Below, in pieces: positions 13,801 through 26,400 of a stretch of 64,000 nucleotides of DNA. The stretch spans positions 197,501 to 261,500 of the forward strand of contig JAEMWC010000049.1 in NCBI GenBank assembly GCA_016490735.1. The letters run 5' to 3'. The position numbers and the translations under genes are program-made. This stretch comes from Pachyseris speciosa (lineage: Eukaryota; Cnidaria; Anthozoa; Scleractinia; Pachyseridae). A model generated the notes under the pieces. The model was not told where the DNA came from, did not search any database, and saw only the letters and a program-made list of their open reading frames with translations. Position 1 is the stretch's first letter; each line of letters begins with the position of its first letter.

Positions 13801-16800
13801 TATTCAGCGCCATCGACTCTGACCCGTTCGAGCGGTTCGAGTTCGAGAGCAAGTTCCAACAGATTGAATAGATCTTCACGTCAAGTTCTGCTAACCGGTC
13901 TAGCGACTCTACCTCACTGTCCTCGCGTTTTGAGTCGAGAGACGATGCAACAAGTAATCGCTGGTCCTACAGCCTGCCGAAGAACAGTAGGGGAACTTCT
14001 ACAGTCTGTGTATAGTTCAAAAGACCGGATCGAAAAGCTGACGGACAAAGTAAATGCCCTTGACGACAAAATGAAGGAATTATCACGCACCGATATGGAA
14101 GAAGCTGATCAATCTAGCAGTGGTGATGGACGGGCATCTCTTGTAGCTCAAGTAAGTATACTTCTTATCTTTAAGTATGGCTAACTGCGAAACATTGGAT
14201 ACCGGTGTTGGACACGATGCGCACAATAATGAGTCTCACTGGTTCCAACGGAAATTGTTCCAACTTAGAATAGAATTTAGAGGTTTCTCGCTAATCTTAT
14301 ATGATCGCGTCGTTCAATATAAATGAGAAATACAGTCAATTTCATTTTGTAAGGCTTTAGCGCTCAAATTTGTCAGAATAGCAGTCTTTATAGTATGTTT
14401 TAGGTCTTAAAACGTCAGTTACAAATTCAAAATTTATAATCTTTCGGCGTCATTATCCAGGTGAGAATTTTTTTTTGATTGAAAAAAAAAAAAGAACCGA
14501 CACTTTTGTCATGTCGGCACAGCCTAAAGCCTGGTTTCCGTATTATCGCGAACAACGCAAACGATCGCAGATCGCAGATGGCAAAATATTGCAATGAGTG
14601 TTGTTTTCATGCAATGGTAAACTATAGCAAAGCAAAGTCTTATCGCATATTTCAATAAAATTGTCAAAGGTCCCGACGGTCTGTCGGCAATCAATCCACA
14701 TTGTAATATCATCAATAAACAGAATATCGCCGCGATCCAGGTGATAGAATGTTCGTTGGCTATAAATACTTTTTGTACACAGTTTTGGTGGTAACTGAAA
14801 GACACCCGCACATCGCAACTGCTTCCATGGTATAAATTTCTCGTTACTAATGCTGCAACGTGCGCTGATTTGGTCGCGCGTGTTTATGGAAAGTGGTTTT
14901 GGTTTTGCTTCTCATTGGTTGAGTTTTTGTCAACCAATTGCAGAGCGAAGCAATGCAAATACAAAGTAAACGCAATTAATTGCTTTGGTTTTACGACTCT
15001 TAATTGAAAGCTGCTATATCATAACAACTGATGGCAGGAGATCGCCGAACTGTTAGTGAACCGCGATCCGCGCTTGTCTGCGGGATATGGAAACCAGTCA
15101 TTAACTGAACCAAGAGTACTTTATGAAACGTGGCTTACGGGGTAAAAAGTAATAGAGTAAACAATTAACACACTGTTCCAAGAAAGGCCCTCAATCAACA
15201 AAAAGAGGAGGAGGCACAGAGGTACCTTAAATCTTTCACGCACTTAACTACTGAAAACAAAAAGAAAATTGTAAGGATTTCCTTTTTTCTATACATCTTT
15301 CTTCAAAACCAGGAAATGGTACGATATATTAATCAATTAAGGCTTCTATTAGAAATAGATTAAACGAACAATGCCCAAGACAACAAAATATATATATCGC
15401 ATTTAATTAGCACTATAACAAGCAATTTTAAGTAACTTTATTGTGTGTCAATGAGTTAAACAACATCGATTTTCATCGACAGGAACAATGCGAATTCCGG
15501 AGAGGAAGAAGACGACAACAAAGGAGGGAAGAGGAAGTACAAGAAAGCGTGGAACGTTCGGAAGATTGAATGGGAAGAGACAGAAAATTATTCTGTTTAT
15601 AATTAATAAAATAATTGGATTTCAAATGGAAAACAAAAAAATGGCATTTAGGCTGTTCTTTTCTCATGGTTTATAATGCGATTTTCAAATGATGGTAAAC
15701 TTGACTTAATGAAGCATGTTGTATACAAAGTCTCCATTTCATGATGTTTGGTTACAGAACGTTTTTGATGGGAATTAAGGCGCCGTTAGATATAAATAAA
15801 ATAATATATTTCATTCATAAAAAATTGTTTCTGTTCGTCATTTAGCGTTTAGAATTTTAGTAATGCCCCGCTACATCTACACGTCCTTGAACATCCTTTA
15901 TCCCGCTCCTTTCTAATATAATAATGTCCATATTAAATTTCAGGACAAAGAGCTGTGTCCTGAATGCAAGGAATCTAAACAAAAGTATAAGAGTCCGTAT
16001 ACTCAGTAAACGCTCCCAGTATACATTCTTCTTTTCGCAGTATTCGATATATATACTGATATGAACCCTGAACTATAAGGAATCCACCAAAGAGTATTAG
16101 AACCCGTATACATACCTGCTATACAACACCAGTGTACCTTACGACTCACACAGTATACATGATGTATACTGATATGAACCCTGAACTATAAGGAATCCAC
16201 CAAAGAGTATTAGAACCCGTATACATACCTGCTATACAATACCAGTATACCTTATGACTCACACAGTATACATGATGTATACTGAAATGTATACTGAAAT
16301 ATAAGGAATTATGCCACAGATGTATACGGTCCAGCTATTTTCTTGGCATACCCTGACGTATACTGGTCATTATACGGACCTTGCACAACCTTATATTTGC
16401 CGTATACCACTATGTATACTGACTGTATACGCCCCAAGTAAGGGGCAGTATAGGGGGATTTTACGCAGTGTTATTGCATTTTTTTGCGTGGAAAGTTGTA
16501 TATTTTCTTTAGCTCTGTGGTTATTCAAGGTTTCTAGTGAGCGCTATTGCCAAAACAACCAATAACAAATCGTAAATGATTGTGACACGGATCTTCTCGA
16601 TTGCGTCAAAGATAATGATACATGTCACGTCGTTTTTCATTTTCACTACCATCACCGTAAACAGAATTGGTATAATGCTCAGCCTTTAAAGGTACATTTC
16701 TGACGCTATTCCGGTTTTTTAAATGGGAGGGACGCACACTGAGAACAGAGGGCTGTGGAGAGATAGTGTTGATGCCCTATATATGTTACTGAGAATGAGC

Positions 16801-19800
16801 GAATGGCGTGTATCAGGTGTATCACCATTCCGCTTTTGTAGTCTGCACAGTAATTTTCAAAGAGTTATTTTTATTAACTCCTGAAGTGGGTTTAAACTAA
16901 CTCCTCAAGGTGGAGTTATTTTTGTTCGGAGTTACTTTAACTCCAAAAAGAGTTATTTTAACTCCAGCAAAAGAGTTTTCTCTTCAACTGGGGAGTAAAT
17001 TTAACTCCTAAATTGGAGTTACGCTGTGGGATTTATTGTAACTCTAAATTGGAGTTAAAGTTGACTCCCTGTGGAGTTAAATTAACTCGTTTGTGGAGTT
17101 AAATAAACTCCTTTTGTGGAGTCATTTTTAAGGGGTTAATATAACTCCCCTTAGGGATTAATTATGGAGTGATCGCAACTCTCCAAGAAGAGTTAAAACA
17201 ACTCTATTTGGGGCATTATTTTCATAGACTTACTTTACCTCTGCAAAGGGAGTGGATATAACTCCTCGTTTAGAGTCATTAATGTATTTATAGGAGCTGG
17301 CATAACTAAAACTAAACAGAATCATTACTTTACTGTTGTTATTTTCAACTCTGTTCAGAGGCTCGTGGGATAAAGAACATGAAAGCTTGGACCACTCGCA
17401 TGACAAAAACGTTGCAGCGGTATGCCATATTCGTCCCCTTTTGCAATTCACGATTGGCTCGCTGAAACAAAAGAGCCTTTGTAATGCATCGTTTTCGGTG
17501 GAAAAAGCGGCTTTCCAAAGGTCACGCTGTTTATCTCTTCCTTCCCCACCCCGGTAAGCTTCTGAAGCCTTCCTTCCCTTCCCTTGTATCTAGGGAATAC
17601 AGGTTTGAGAAGAAGGGAAAGTTCGAGAAAAATTATCCCACGGATCGAAGGATAAATGGGGTCGGTACAAAACGTGGACCCCCTTTCTGGACCCCCTTCT
17701 GGACCCCCATCTGGACCCCTTCTGGACCCCCTTCTGGACCCCATTCTGGACCCCCTTCTGGACCCCTCAATTTTTCTGTTGAAAAATAATCAGGGGCACC
17801 CAACGAGCCAAATCACCCAAAAGCTGTAGAAAGGCATTTTTAAGTCCCTTATGGTGTTTGAAGTCTGTTTTAAGTGATGTTTTCATTAGCTTGGAGAAGT
17901 TCATCTGTTCGGATTCTCTAGCTGGAAGTTTAATTGCCCGAAAATATTAGGGAACAAAATCTTCCTTTGAGAAAAAGCAAGCTAAAATGAACTTTCCACG
18001 AACTTTCTAGGGAACTATTTTCTTTCCGAAAATACTAGCTGACGTTTTAGACTGCCAAAAACAGCAATTACGACCTTTCCGAAAACCTTAGGGGCAATGA
18101 TTTCCCAATTTCGAATCTTTTAGGCCACGTTTTAGTTACGAAAATCTGAGTGCACTCTTTAATCGACGCCGAAAACCCAAGGCGAATTACCCTCTACCGA
18201 ACAGATATCTACCGAAACATGTCGTTGGGTGCCCCTGAATAATAAAATGTTATTTAACAGTCTTCGCTTTGGATTTCAACTTCGGCCGGTTCGTTGATAG
18301 TTACAGACAGTATTACAGTAATCGCGAACATTACCACAGCCAGTTGGCATTTTCATTCTGAGAAAGACTTGCTTTGAATTTCACTGAATTTGCGTTGCTG
18401 ACTTTTGTTGTTGTTACCAAATACTTTAGAATTTTCTCGCAAAGGTTAGATAAGTAGATAAACGTTAAAGATGCAAATTACTGTTCAGCTTCCAACTGGG
18501 TTTCGAAGAATGTGAACCGAGCTCAAAAACTATCTTTTTTTTCTGTTTGGATTAGAATAAGCACTGCTAGTTAATGTTATCACTGCAGCAAAAAAGGTGA
18601 GCAATGTTTTCTTCCACGCTGGCAAAATATAGTCGAAAGCTTGCTCTAAAAATCCGCTGAATGATGATGGAATGAAATATGATCACTCTGGTTGCCTAGC
18701 ACGTGACATAAATCTGCCACCGATAACAATTTCACATTCTCCGAAAGCCAGTTGAAAGCCAAACAGTAATGTGCATATTTAACGTTTATCTAACCTTTGC
18801 GAGAAAATTCTAAAGTATTTGGTAACAACAACAAAAGTCAGCAACGCAAATTCAGCGAAATTCAAAGCAAGTCTTTCTCGGGATGAAAATGGCAACTGGC
18901 TGTGGTAATGTTCGCGATTACTGTAATACTGTCTGTAACTATCAACGAACCAGCTGAAGTTGAAATCCAAAGCGAAGACTGTTAAATATCATTTTATTAT
19001 TTTTCAACAGAAAAATTGAGGGGTCCAGAAGGGGGTCCAGAAGGGGGTCCAGAAGGGTCCAGATGGGGGTCCAGATGGGGGTCCAGAAGGGGGGTCCACG
19101 TTTTGTACCGACCCGGATAAATGGATGAAATATTGGCAGTACGATGTAATCACAAAAGGTCACTCTCTTATCACTGGTCACGCTCCCTACCCTACAAGAA
19201 AATGATTAGAACACGTGATGTAACACGTGAGCGATCTCGCGTTCAAAGGTTTAGCCAGTGGCGGTTGGTATTGAAAATTGTATTGAATCGGCGTGAATTT
19301 ATCTTCATTTTTGGATCTTTAAGTACGAAAGAAACTCTATGAGGTAAGTGTTTTAGAGACTTGTGTTTCTTTTTAGTCGATTTGTCTCGCTTTAACGGTT
19401 TATTTATAAGAATACTGACAAAGGAGGCGGTGGTGAATGCTGCATGTCAGTAACGTGTTAGCTTAACGGTTGTGATTTTGTGAATTTTAGCAGAAACAGC
19501 AAACCACAACGACTTATTGAGTGATTTTTGTAGCAAAATACAAGCACAAAACTTCGAAGCGTTCACGTTGTAATCTCCATCCGTTCTAAAGGAGATTCTT
19601 CAGTCTCAACTTAACTAAATAATAGTTTGAAGTTTCACTGAATTAGTATGGCGTCCGAACAAGAGATGAACAATTATTTTCAAAAGTTTTCATGTATGTT
19701 AATGTCTGTCAACTTATCAAAGTGTTGGATTGCTAACGCGAGGAAAATAAACTTATTTGTCTTATTTGTCTTAGATAACCATGGATGAAGAGTTAGCAAG

Positions 19801-20088
19801 ATTTCTCAATACAGTCTGCAGTTAATATAAGCAAGAGTCCATTGATAATCTTATAAATGACGAGGTAAGTTTTGAGACAGTGGCATGGCTACATGATCAT
19901 GTACAAAGTGTAAGCATACATGTGAATGATATATGAAATGAATCATATATGAACTGCGGAAATGAAATCAAATGAAGAATGATCCTCGCAGTTGTGAACG
20001 CAATTAATGCAATTGCGAAAAGAAGCCTGAAAAAAATTCAGGACTTCAACGGGGTTTGAACCCGTGACCTCGCGATTACCGGTGCGAT

Positions 20089-20129
<41 letters not shown>

Positions 20130-20423
20130 AGGTCAATTGTGGGTTCATATGATCCCGTGAAAGAAATGAGTGTGAATGATATATGAAATGAATCATATAT
20201 GAACTGCGGAAATGAAATCAAATGAAGAATGATCCTCGCAGTTGTGAACGCAATTAATGCAATTGCGAAAAGAAGCCTGAAAAAAATTCAGTACTTCAAC
20301 GGGGTTTGAACCCGTGACCTCGCGATTACCGGTGCGATGCTCTAACCAGTTCATATATGATTCATTTCATATATCATTCACACTCATTTCTTTCACGGGA
20401 TCATATGAACCCACAATTGACCT

Positions 20424-20464
<41 letters not shown>

Positions 20465-23400
20465 ATCGCACCGGTAATCGCGAGGTCACGGGTTCAAACC
20501 CCGTTGAAGTCCTGAATTTTTTTCAGGCTTCTTTTCGCAATTGCATTAATTGCGTTCACAACTGCGAGGATCATTCTTCATTTGATGTAAGCATACATCT
20601 TAATAATTTGAAAAAAGTCTGCTACAAATCCAAAATGGCAAAGAAATGAATCTTTCATAATTCAACTACAAATGCTGTGCTTGTTGGTTAGATGGCAAAC
20701 ATGGCTATTTGTTCCAAAGAATATTAATGAAGGAAAATGTTGTATACCTTGTTTCTTGCTGTGCAGGAAATATTTCTCAGGATGCAGGAATTGAAATATT
20801 TTTATTTGGGTTTTGCTAAATTTGGACAGTAAACCCTGTTAAACACAGCCACAAGTGAATTAATTGTTATGTTGTTGTTGCTGTTGTTATTGTTGTTATT
20901 ATTATTCACTTTATTCAGGGCCATTTGGCTGTGTGAGATTTATTTATTTGAGTGTTTGACTAGGTGTTTTTTATATAGCACCCCACATTCAAGATGTACT
21001 TGTAATCTCATGCAACTTCATTCATATCACACAGAACAAACTACAAGTTGTAGTCTTTTTGATATGAGGCGGAAGCTTGTATAGTTAAATGTGTATATTT
21101 CCTTTCTTTTAACATGAAGGCTGAGTTTGATCAATTCTTTGCCAACTATTTAGGATAATAGTAAATGTTTCCTCTAAAATAATAATGGGTGATCATAACT
21201 TCCTGAAAGCAGATTATATATTTGAGTTGCCTTTTTCTTTTTTCGCTGAAATGGACATGGCGGTTTTGTTTGTTTGCATCATAACATCTACGTACCAGTG
21301 ACTCTGACAGTGCAGTCTCCCAAACTGCCATTATTAGTGGTTGACACAATACTAAGGGAGTACCGTTGCATGACGACCACTAATAATGGCTGCCTCAGGT
21401 AGACCATGCAACAGTGAGGAATAATGACAACTTTTAAATTTCATATCTGGGGTTTACAATGCAGACATTTGCATAAAAAGATAATCATGCTGAAACTGAT
21501 GTCTAGATACTCAAGTACTGAATACATTATTTTTGTAGGATGTATGTAGAGTCCATTGATGTGGAAACAAGGAACACCAAAGCTCTCCAAGGATTATAGG
21601 CATTGATGACTTAAGGACCTGGCCCCGGTTGTTCGAAAGACGATTAACGCTAACCCAGGATTAAGAGTTAACTGAAGTCTTAATCTCACTCGTTAAGTAA
21701 ATCAAATTGTACGCTTAAAGTAAAGTTAAATTCCAATCAAAACTTAAGGATGAAAGTCTTTTTGAAATGTTTTTGTTGAACATTACCAGTATTTACAATG
21801 TAGACTGTACTCAAAGTTTGCTCTAACCCGTGATTACATAGCTTAATCGTGCTTTGAACAACTGGGCCCTGCTGTGTATTGCATTGGAGGGAGTTGAAGT
21901 GATTTCTCTGGGGACAAGCAACGTGGCATTGTAGTGGGGCTTCATGTAGCCTGCGTCGCAGACGTTAACAAACCCCGGTTAGTACCGTCTGCGAAGCAGC
22001 GCCAAATTCCTTGTTCTGTACCAGAATTTGAGTGCGCGTTATGATTGGCTCGTCAACAAAGGCTTTTGTTGACGAGCCAATCATAACGCGTACTCAAATT
22101 CTGGTACAGAACAAGGAATTTGGCGCTGCTTCGCAGACGGTACTAACCGGGGTTTGTTAACGTCTGCGACGCAGGCTAGGCTTCATGTGGCTTGTTAAAT
22201 ATTTAAATATATACCCCACCGAGTGTGGCAATGTATTTCTATTTTGTGAAGACAGACGCCAAGAAGCAACAAAGAGAGTGGCGGTGAACAAGTTCACCTC
22301 TGCCCTCTCATAATTTCAATGTTTCTTTCAACCTCGTTCCCAGGGTCTCTCCTCTTCCCGCCCCCTGGAGCGAGAGAGAAGAGACCCTGGTTGGGTCTGG
22401 TCACGTGTGTCTGAGACAATTGAAGACGTTAGGGAGGGGTCCTTATATCTCAATATTTTGTCGCCGTTCCTTTTGTCACAATCCAAGCGAGGCTTTCGTG
22501 TTCTCTACTCGCTGACAATTTTATGGAGTCTGCCGATCGACTGGGTTCTGGGAAAGTCATCGGTTTCAAAACAACTCTCATCCGTTGGAACTAAAAAGTT
22601 TATTTCTCTGATATTCAAAAAGCTTTCGATCACCATCGCTGATTTAGTATCGAAAGGCGAGCATGGAGTGATGCGAAATGCAACCGCAAGTTAGTGTCTT
22701 ATCTGATAAGAATAGCGTGTTCCCGACCCGGCTGAGACGGCATATGAGAAAGATATAAGAATCCTAATATGCCCATGAACTCTTCATGGTTGCTGTGTAA
22801 AAGTTTCCCTTTTATTCGCTAACACTTTGGTTTTGACGCATCCGAATTCATGCTGTAACAAATCAACGTGGTGTGGTACATATGAGAAGAATGATAATCG
22901 TATCCTGTGAAAAGCGCCTCCGAAGATTTTCACGGTCAAAGATTTTGGATCTTCGATAGCCTCTGAAAAATATAGCTGATTTATTTCTTCTTCTTTCCGA
23001 GCCGCTGCAATTCGAGCAAAATATAAATTTCGAACAAACTTCAGCTGACAAAATGCTCGTTGTGTTTACCACTGTGCAAATGAGCGACTGTTTTGTTTCG
23101 TAGTATGCAAAATTTTGGCGTCTGTGGTGCTGCGTCGGTGAAGTTTGGTTTATCAACAGAGAATTGATCATTTGGCCGTCTTTTGGCCGATTTAGCTTCG
23201 TGTATGTTTTCAGCGGGTTAACATGATGATTCAGAGGATGTTAGTGTTTTGTATTTTCGATATTTTGACCTCAAAGGTCATTTCTGGGTTATCAACGCCT
23301 GTTTGTTGGAACCCGTGTTGTTTCTGTTTAGCAACTGTGGTTTTCATGTCCTTCGAGGCGTTTGGTTTGGCACATTTCAGTTCGTCCGTTAACCGTACAG

Positions 23401-26400
23401 CTAGTCTTGTTATCTTAAGTTTGTAAGGATAGCGTTTTTAGTCATGTGATTATCTTGCCATATTTATATTGCCGGGCCCGGCAGCAAGATCAAGATGTTC
23501 AGTGTTCCTATCACGGCTATCTGTCTTTCGATCCTTTCTTTAGCACTGTAGCTTCTAAAAGAGCTACACAGCAGAAATTGATCACTTAGCTTTGGTTACG
23601 GCTGTGTTTTTGTTTGTGATCGTTTCGCTCCGCTCTGTAACTGTGGTTCTTAGTAGTTTCCTCCTTTTGTTAATGCCGGTTTATTGGCTGTGTTTTGAGT
23701 ACCCCATGAAATGACAGGCAAGACCGTGGTTTCGATCCTCCCTTGTGGATCTCCTCTGTTGCCGGGAATGGCTTGATTAAAGTTGCTCTTTAGGCAACGT
23801 CGTTCTTTTATCAGGATTTATCCCACTTGACATGGTCCATGCTTCGCGGATAACAGTGCAACAGTGCTCACACGCTTCGATGGCTTTCCGTACATTTCCG
23901 TTCTCCCCTAGGCTCAGTAGAGAAAACTTTCACACTAATCCGCCCCTCCCTCAACTTGTTTATTTGTAATCTCCCAGATTCTGGGGGGCACGTGACCAGA
24001 CCCAACCAGGGTCTCTTCTCTCTCGCTCCAGGGGGCGGGAAGAGGAGAGACCCTGGGAACGAGGTTGTGTTTCTTTAAGGGGCCACTGTCATGAGTTGAA
24101 TCCAATATTCATGTTTGCTCAGAGTTTCTGAACTTTTTACTATAACCATCGCCAACGTGTCCATGCCATTTTAAATTTGGCACATCAAACTGAATTTTTC
24201 AAGTTCAAATTTGAGTAACTGGCAAATGTGCTAATGTGATAGTGTCCTGTTAAGGCTTCAGCCAAAAACAAAGTTTAAAATGTTTTTAATGTACACATAT
24301 ACCATGTGTATCTTGTTCCTGATAGAACCTTATGAAAATTAAATTATAAGCCAGTTATATTTTTTAAAGAAAAGATAGAGTTGTGTTCAAACAAACAGAT
24401 TGAATTTTGTTGTATAGTCGTTTAAATTCAAATGTTCTTCAAATTTGACTTTCATACCTGGAAAGATTGTCATGTTTAAATGTTTTAATCATGCATACTT
24501 GCACATTCTTTATTTATCAATACAATCATATTAGAAATTTACATTTCAAATGTCAAAGATAATACAAAGTATGTAAGAAACTGGTGTTCAGATAAGAAAA
24601 TGAAATCTGATTGAATTAAGTGTTATTGTCAGAGAAAACCGGGCACGAGCAAAAGATCGAGGTCGGCCGTTTACCTCCACATTTTCATAGCATAACACCT
24701 ACCTGAAAAGAGTAGCAACGGTCATATTTGCAGATGCAGAAGTTCTTTTTTCTTCGAGATATAAATATTCCCTGATTTTGGGCCTTCCAGCGGCCTAAAA
24801 TAACTGAAATTTCAGTCAACTTTTGATGGGCCTAAAAAACACTTTGTAGGACCTCCTGAAGTTTACATATTTTTTACCTAATATTCATTCCCTACTAAGT
24901 TGCTCAGGATTTGATAAATCTCTGTCGCTTAAAAACTATGAGTTTTACGTCGTGTTGAAAAATAGCGCTGAATCGTTAATGAGCTTGACTTGAATTTTTG
25001 TGATTTTTGGGCGGCCCTTTCGTAAAAGTGCGGCAGTTAATTTCGAAAGTAAACCTCCGCTCTGATAGCCTATTGTATTGTTATGAAAAACCAGCTGAGT
25101 TAAAATTGGTATCTGGAAGCAAATTGATTTAAGCCGCCTCGGAAGAGTGCTACTAAAACTGTCCGCGAAAAATATTTCCCGCCAAATTCTGATTACAGGA
25201 TATCAATATGCAGTCATACATCGTGCAATTGTAGTCTGTAACTCACTAAAAGGGCCGCTCAAAGGCAAATTCGTTTCTTTTAGGACTTCGTGATCAAGTG
25301 TTTACATTGTGGTTTCATGTTTGCCATGTTGAAAATCTGATAACCTCTAAAAACTTCAGCTGGATTTTCCCGCGAAATTTTTACAAGTTGGACACAAGCG
25401 GACAGAAAACTGGAAGGCTTGCGGTTCTCTTTGTTACTCTTTCCACTGTTGCAAAAAAAAAAAAAAAGATAGTAGAAGGCAAAGTGATGATACGGTGTGA
25501 ATACAATGAAATGATATCCTTATTTGGCTAAAACGCAGGCATTGAAAACAGGTTGTTGACATGGGCCATCTGGTTTCTATATTTAGCGAAAGCGTGACAT
25601 GTCACGTAATGAAAGGTCGGTTAACAGGTGTTCAACTTTGTTAGAAGGATTTATTCTCGTTAGCTCTAAGGAAATGAATTGTTCATTTGGTTCTGAGCAG
25701 TTGCCTTGCAGTCAAGATGGACACGGATCAGTTATGCTTCCACTATTGGCTTGCAAACGTGATATGACCTCTCACCTTGTTAGCCTGGGGATTAGCAGCA
25801 AACGTGGTCGAGGGAAGACCGAGGTCAGCGAAATACAGTTAATTTTAAACCGTGCCGGTCTTTGCACAATTAAAGATGATGAACAACTACAGGCCATGAC
25901 AATTCGCCCTCAGCATAGGAAAGACCTGACTACCGATTGGCCTGGTCGTAAAGGGCAGATTTGTAGCTACCCAGCCCACGAGGGACTGAAGAAGCGAATA
26001 AATCATCCTCGACGGGTGAATGCTGGTATGTCAGCGGAGATATTTGCTGCATTCAATGTTGTGGTCCCTATTGGCGCAGGTTTGTCCATTCTGGCTTGTT
26101 GTTTCTCATTTCAGCGTGAACAGCTGATATCGATGCGTACAGCTAATACATTTTTTCAGGTTCGAGAATTAATAACTCTACGACGGTATTTTGGCGCAAT
26201 TTTGGTTATTTAATCTGAATTTTTACTTTTGTAAAGTGGCCAGCATTCAGAAATATAAAACATGCAGAACAGAAGGCACGGTTTCCGCGAAGAAACTTTA
26301 TTTGCGTTAGAAGGTACAAGGTACAAGGTACCCCATTGTGTAAACAAATACACCTATTTCGCCGCTAACTAACGAGATGTGCAAACATTATCTTTAAGCT

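Noticed and set aside
16855..17275. CRISPR-like repeat array
   Set aside because: Units are degenerate palindromes with no constant repeat or unique spacers, and the genome is eukaryotic.
20041..20114. Functional tRNA gene
   Set aside because: The head is embedded in a repeated SINE, and the anticodon arm has an irregular stem and loop.
23223..23426. Hydrophobic 67-codon frame inside the 22329-24067 element
   Set aside because: Short, no motif, and other frames of similar length surround it.
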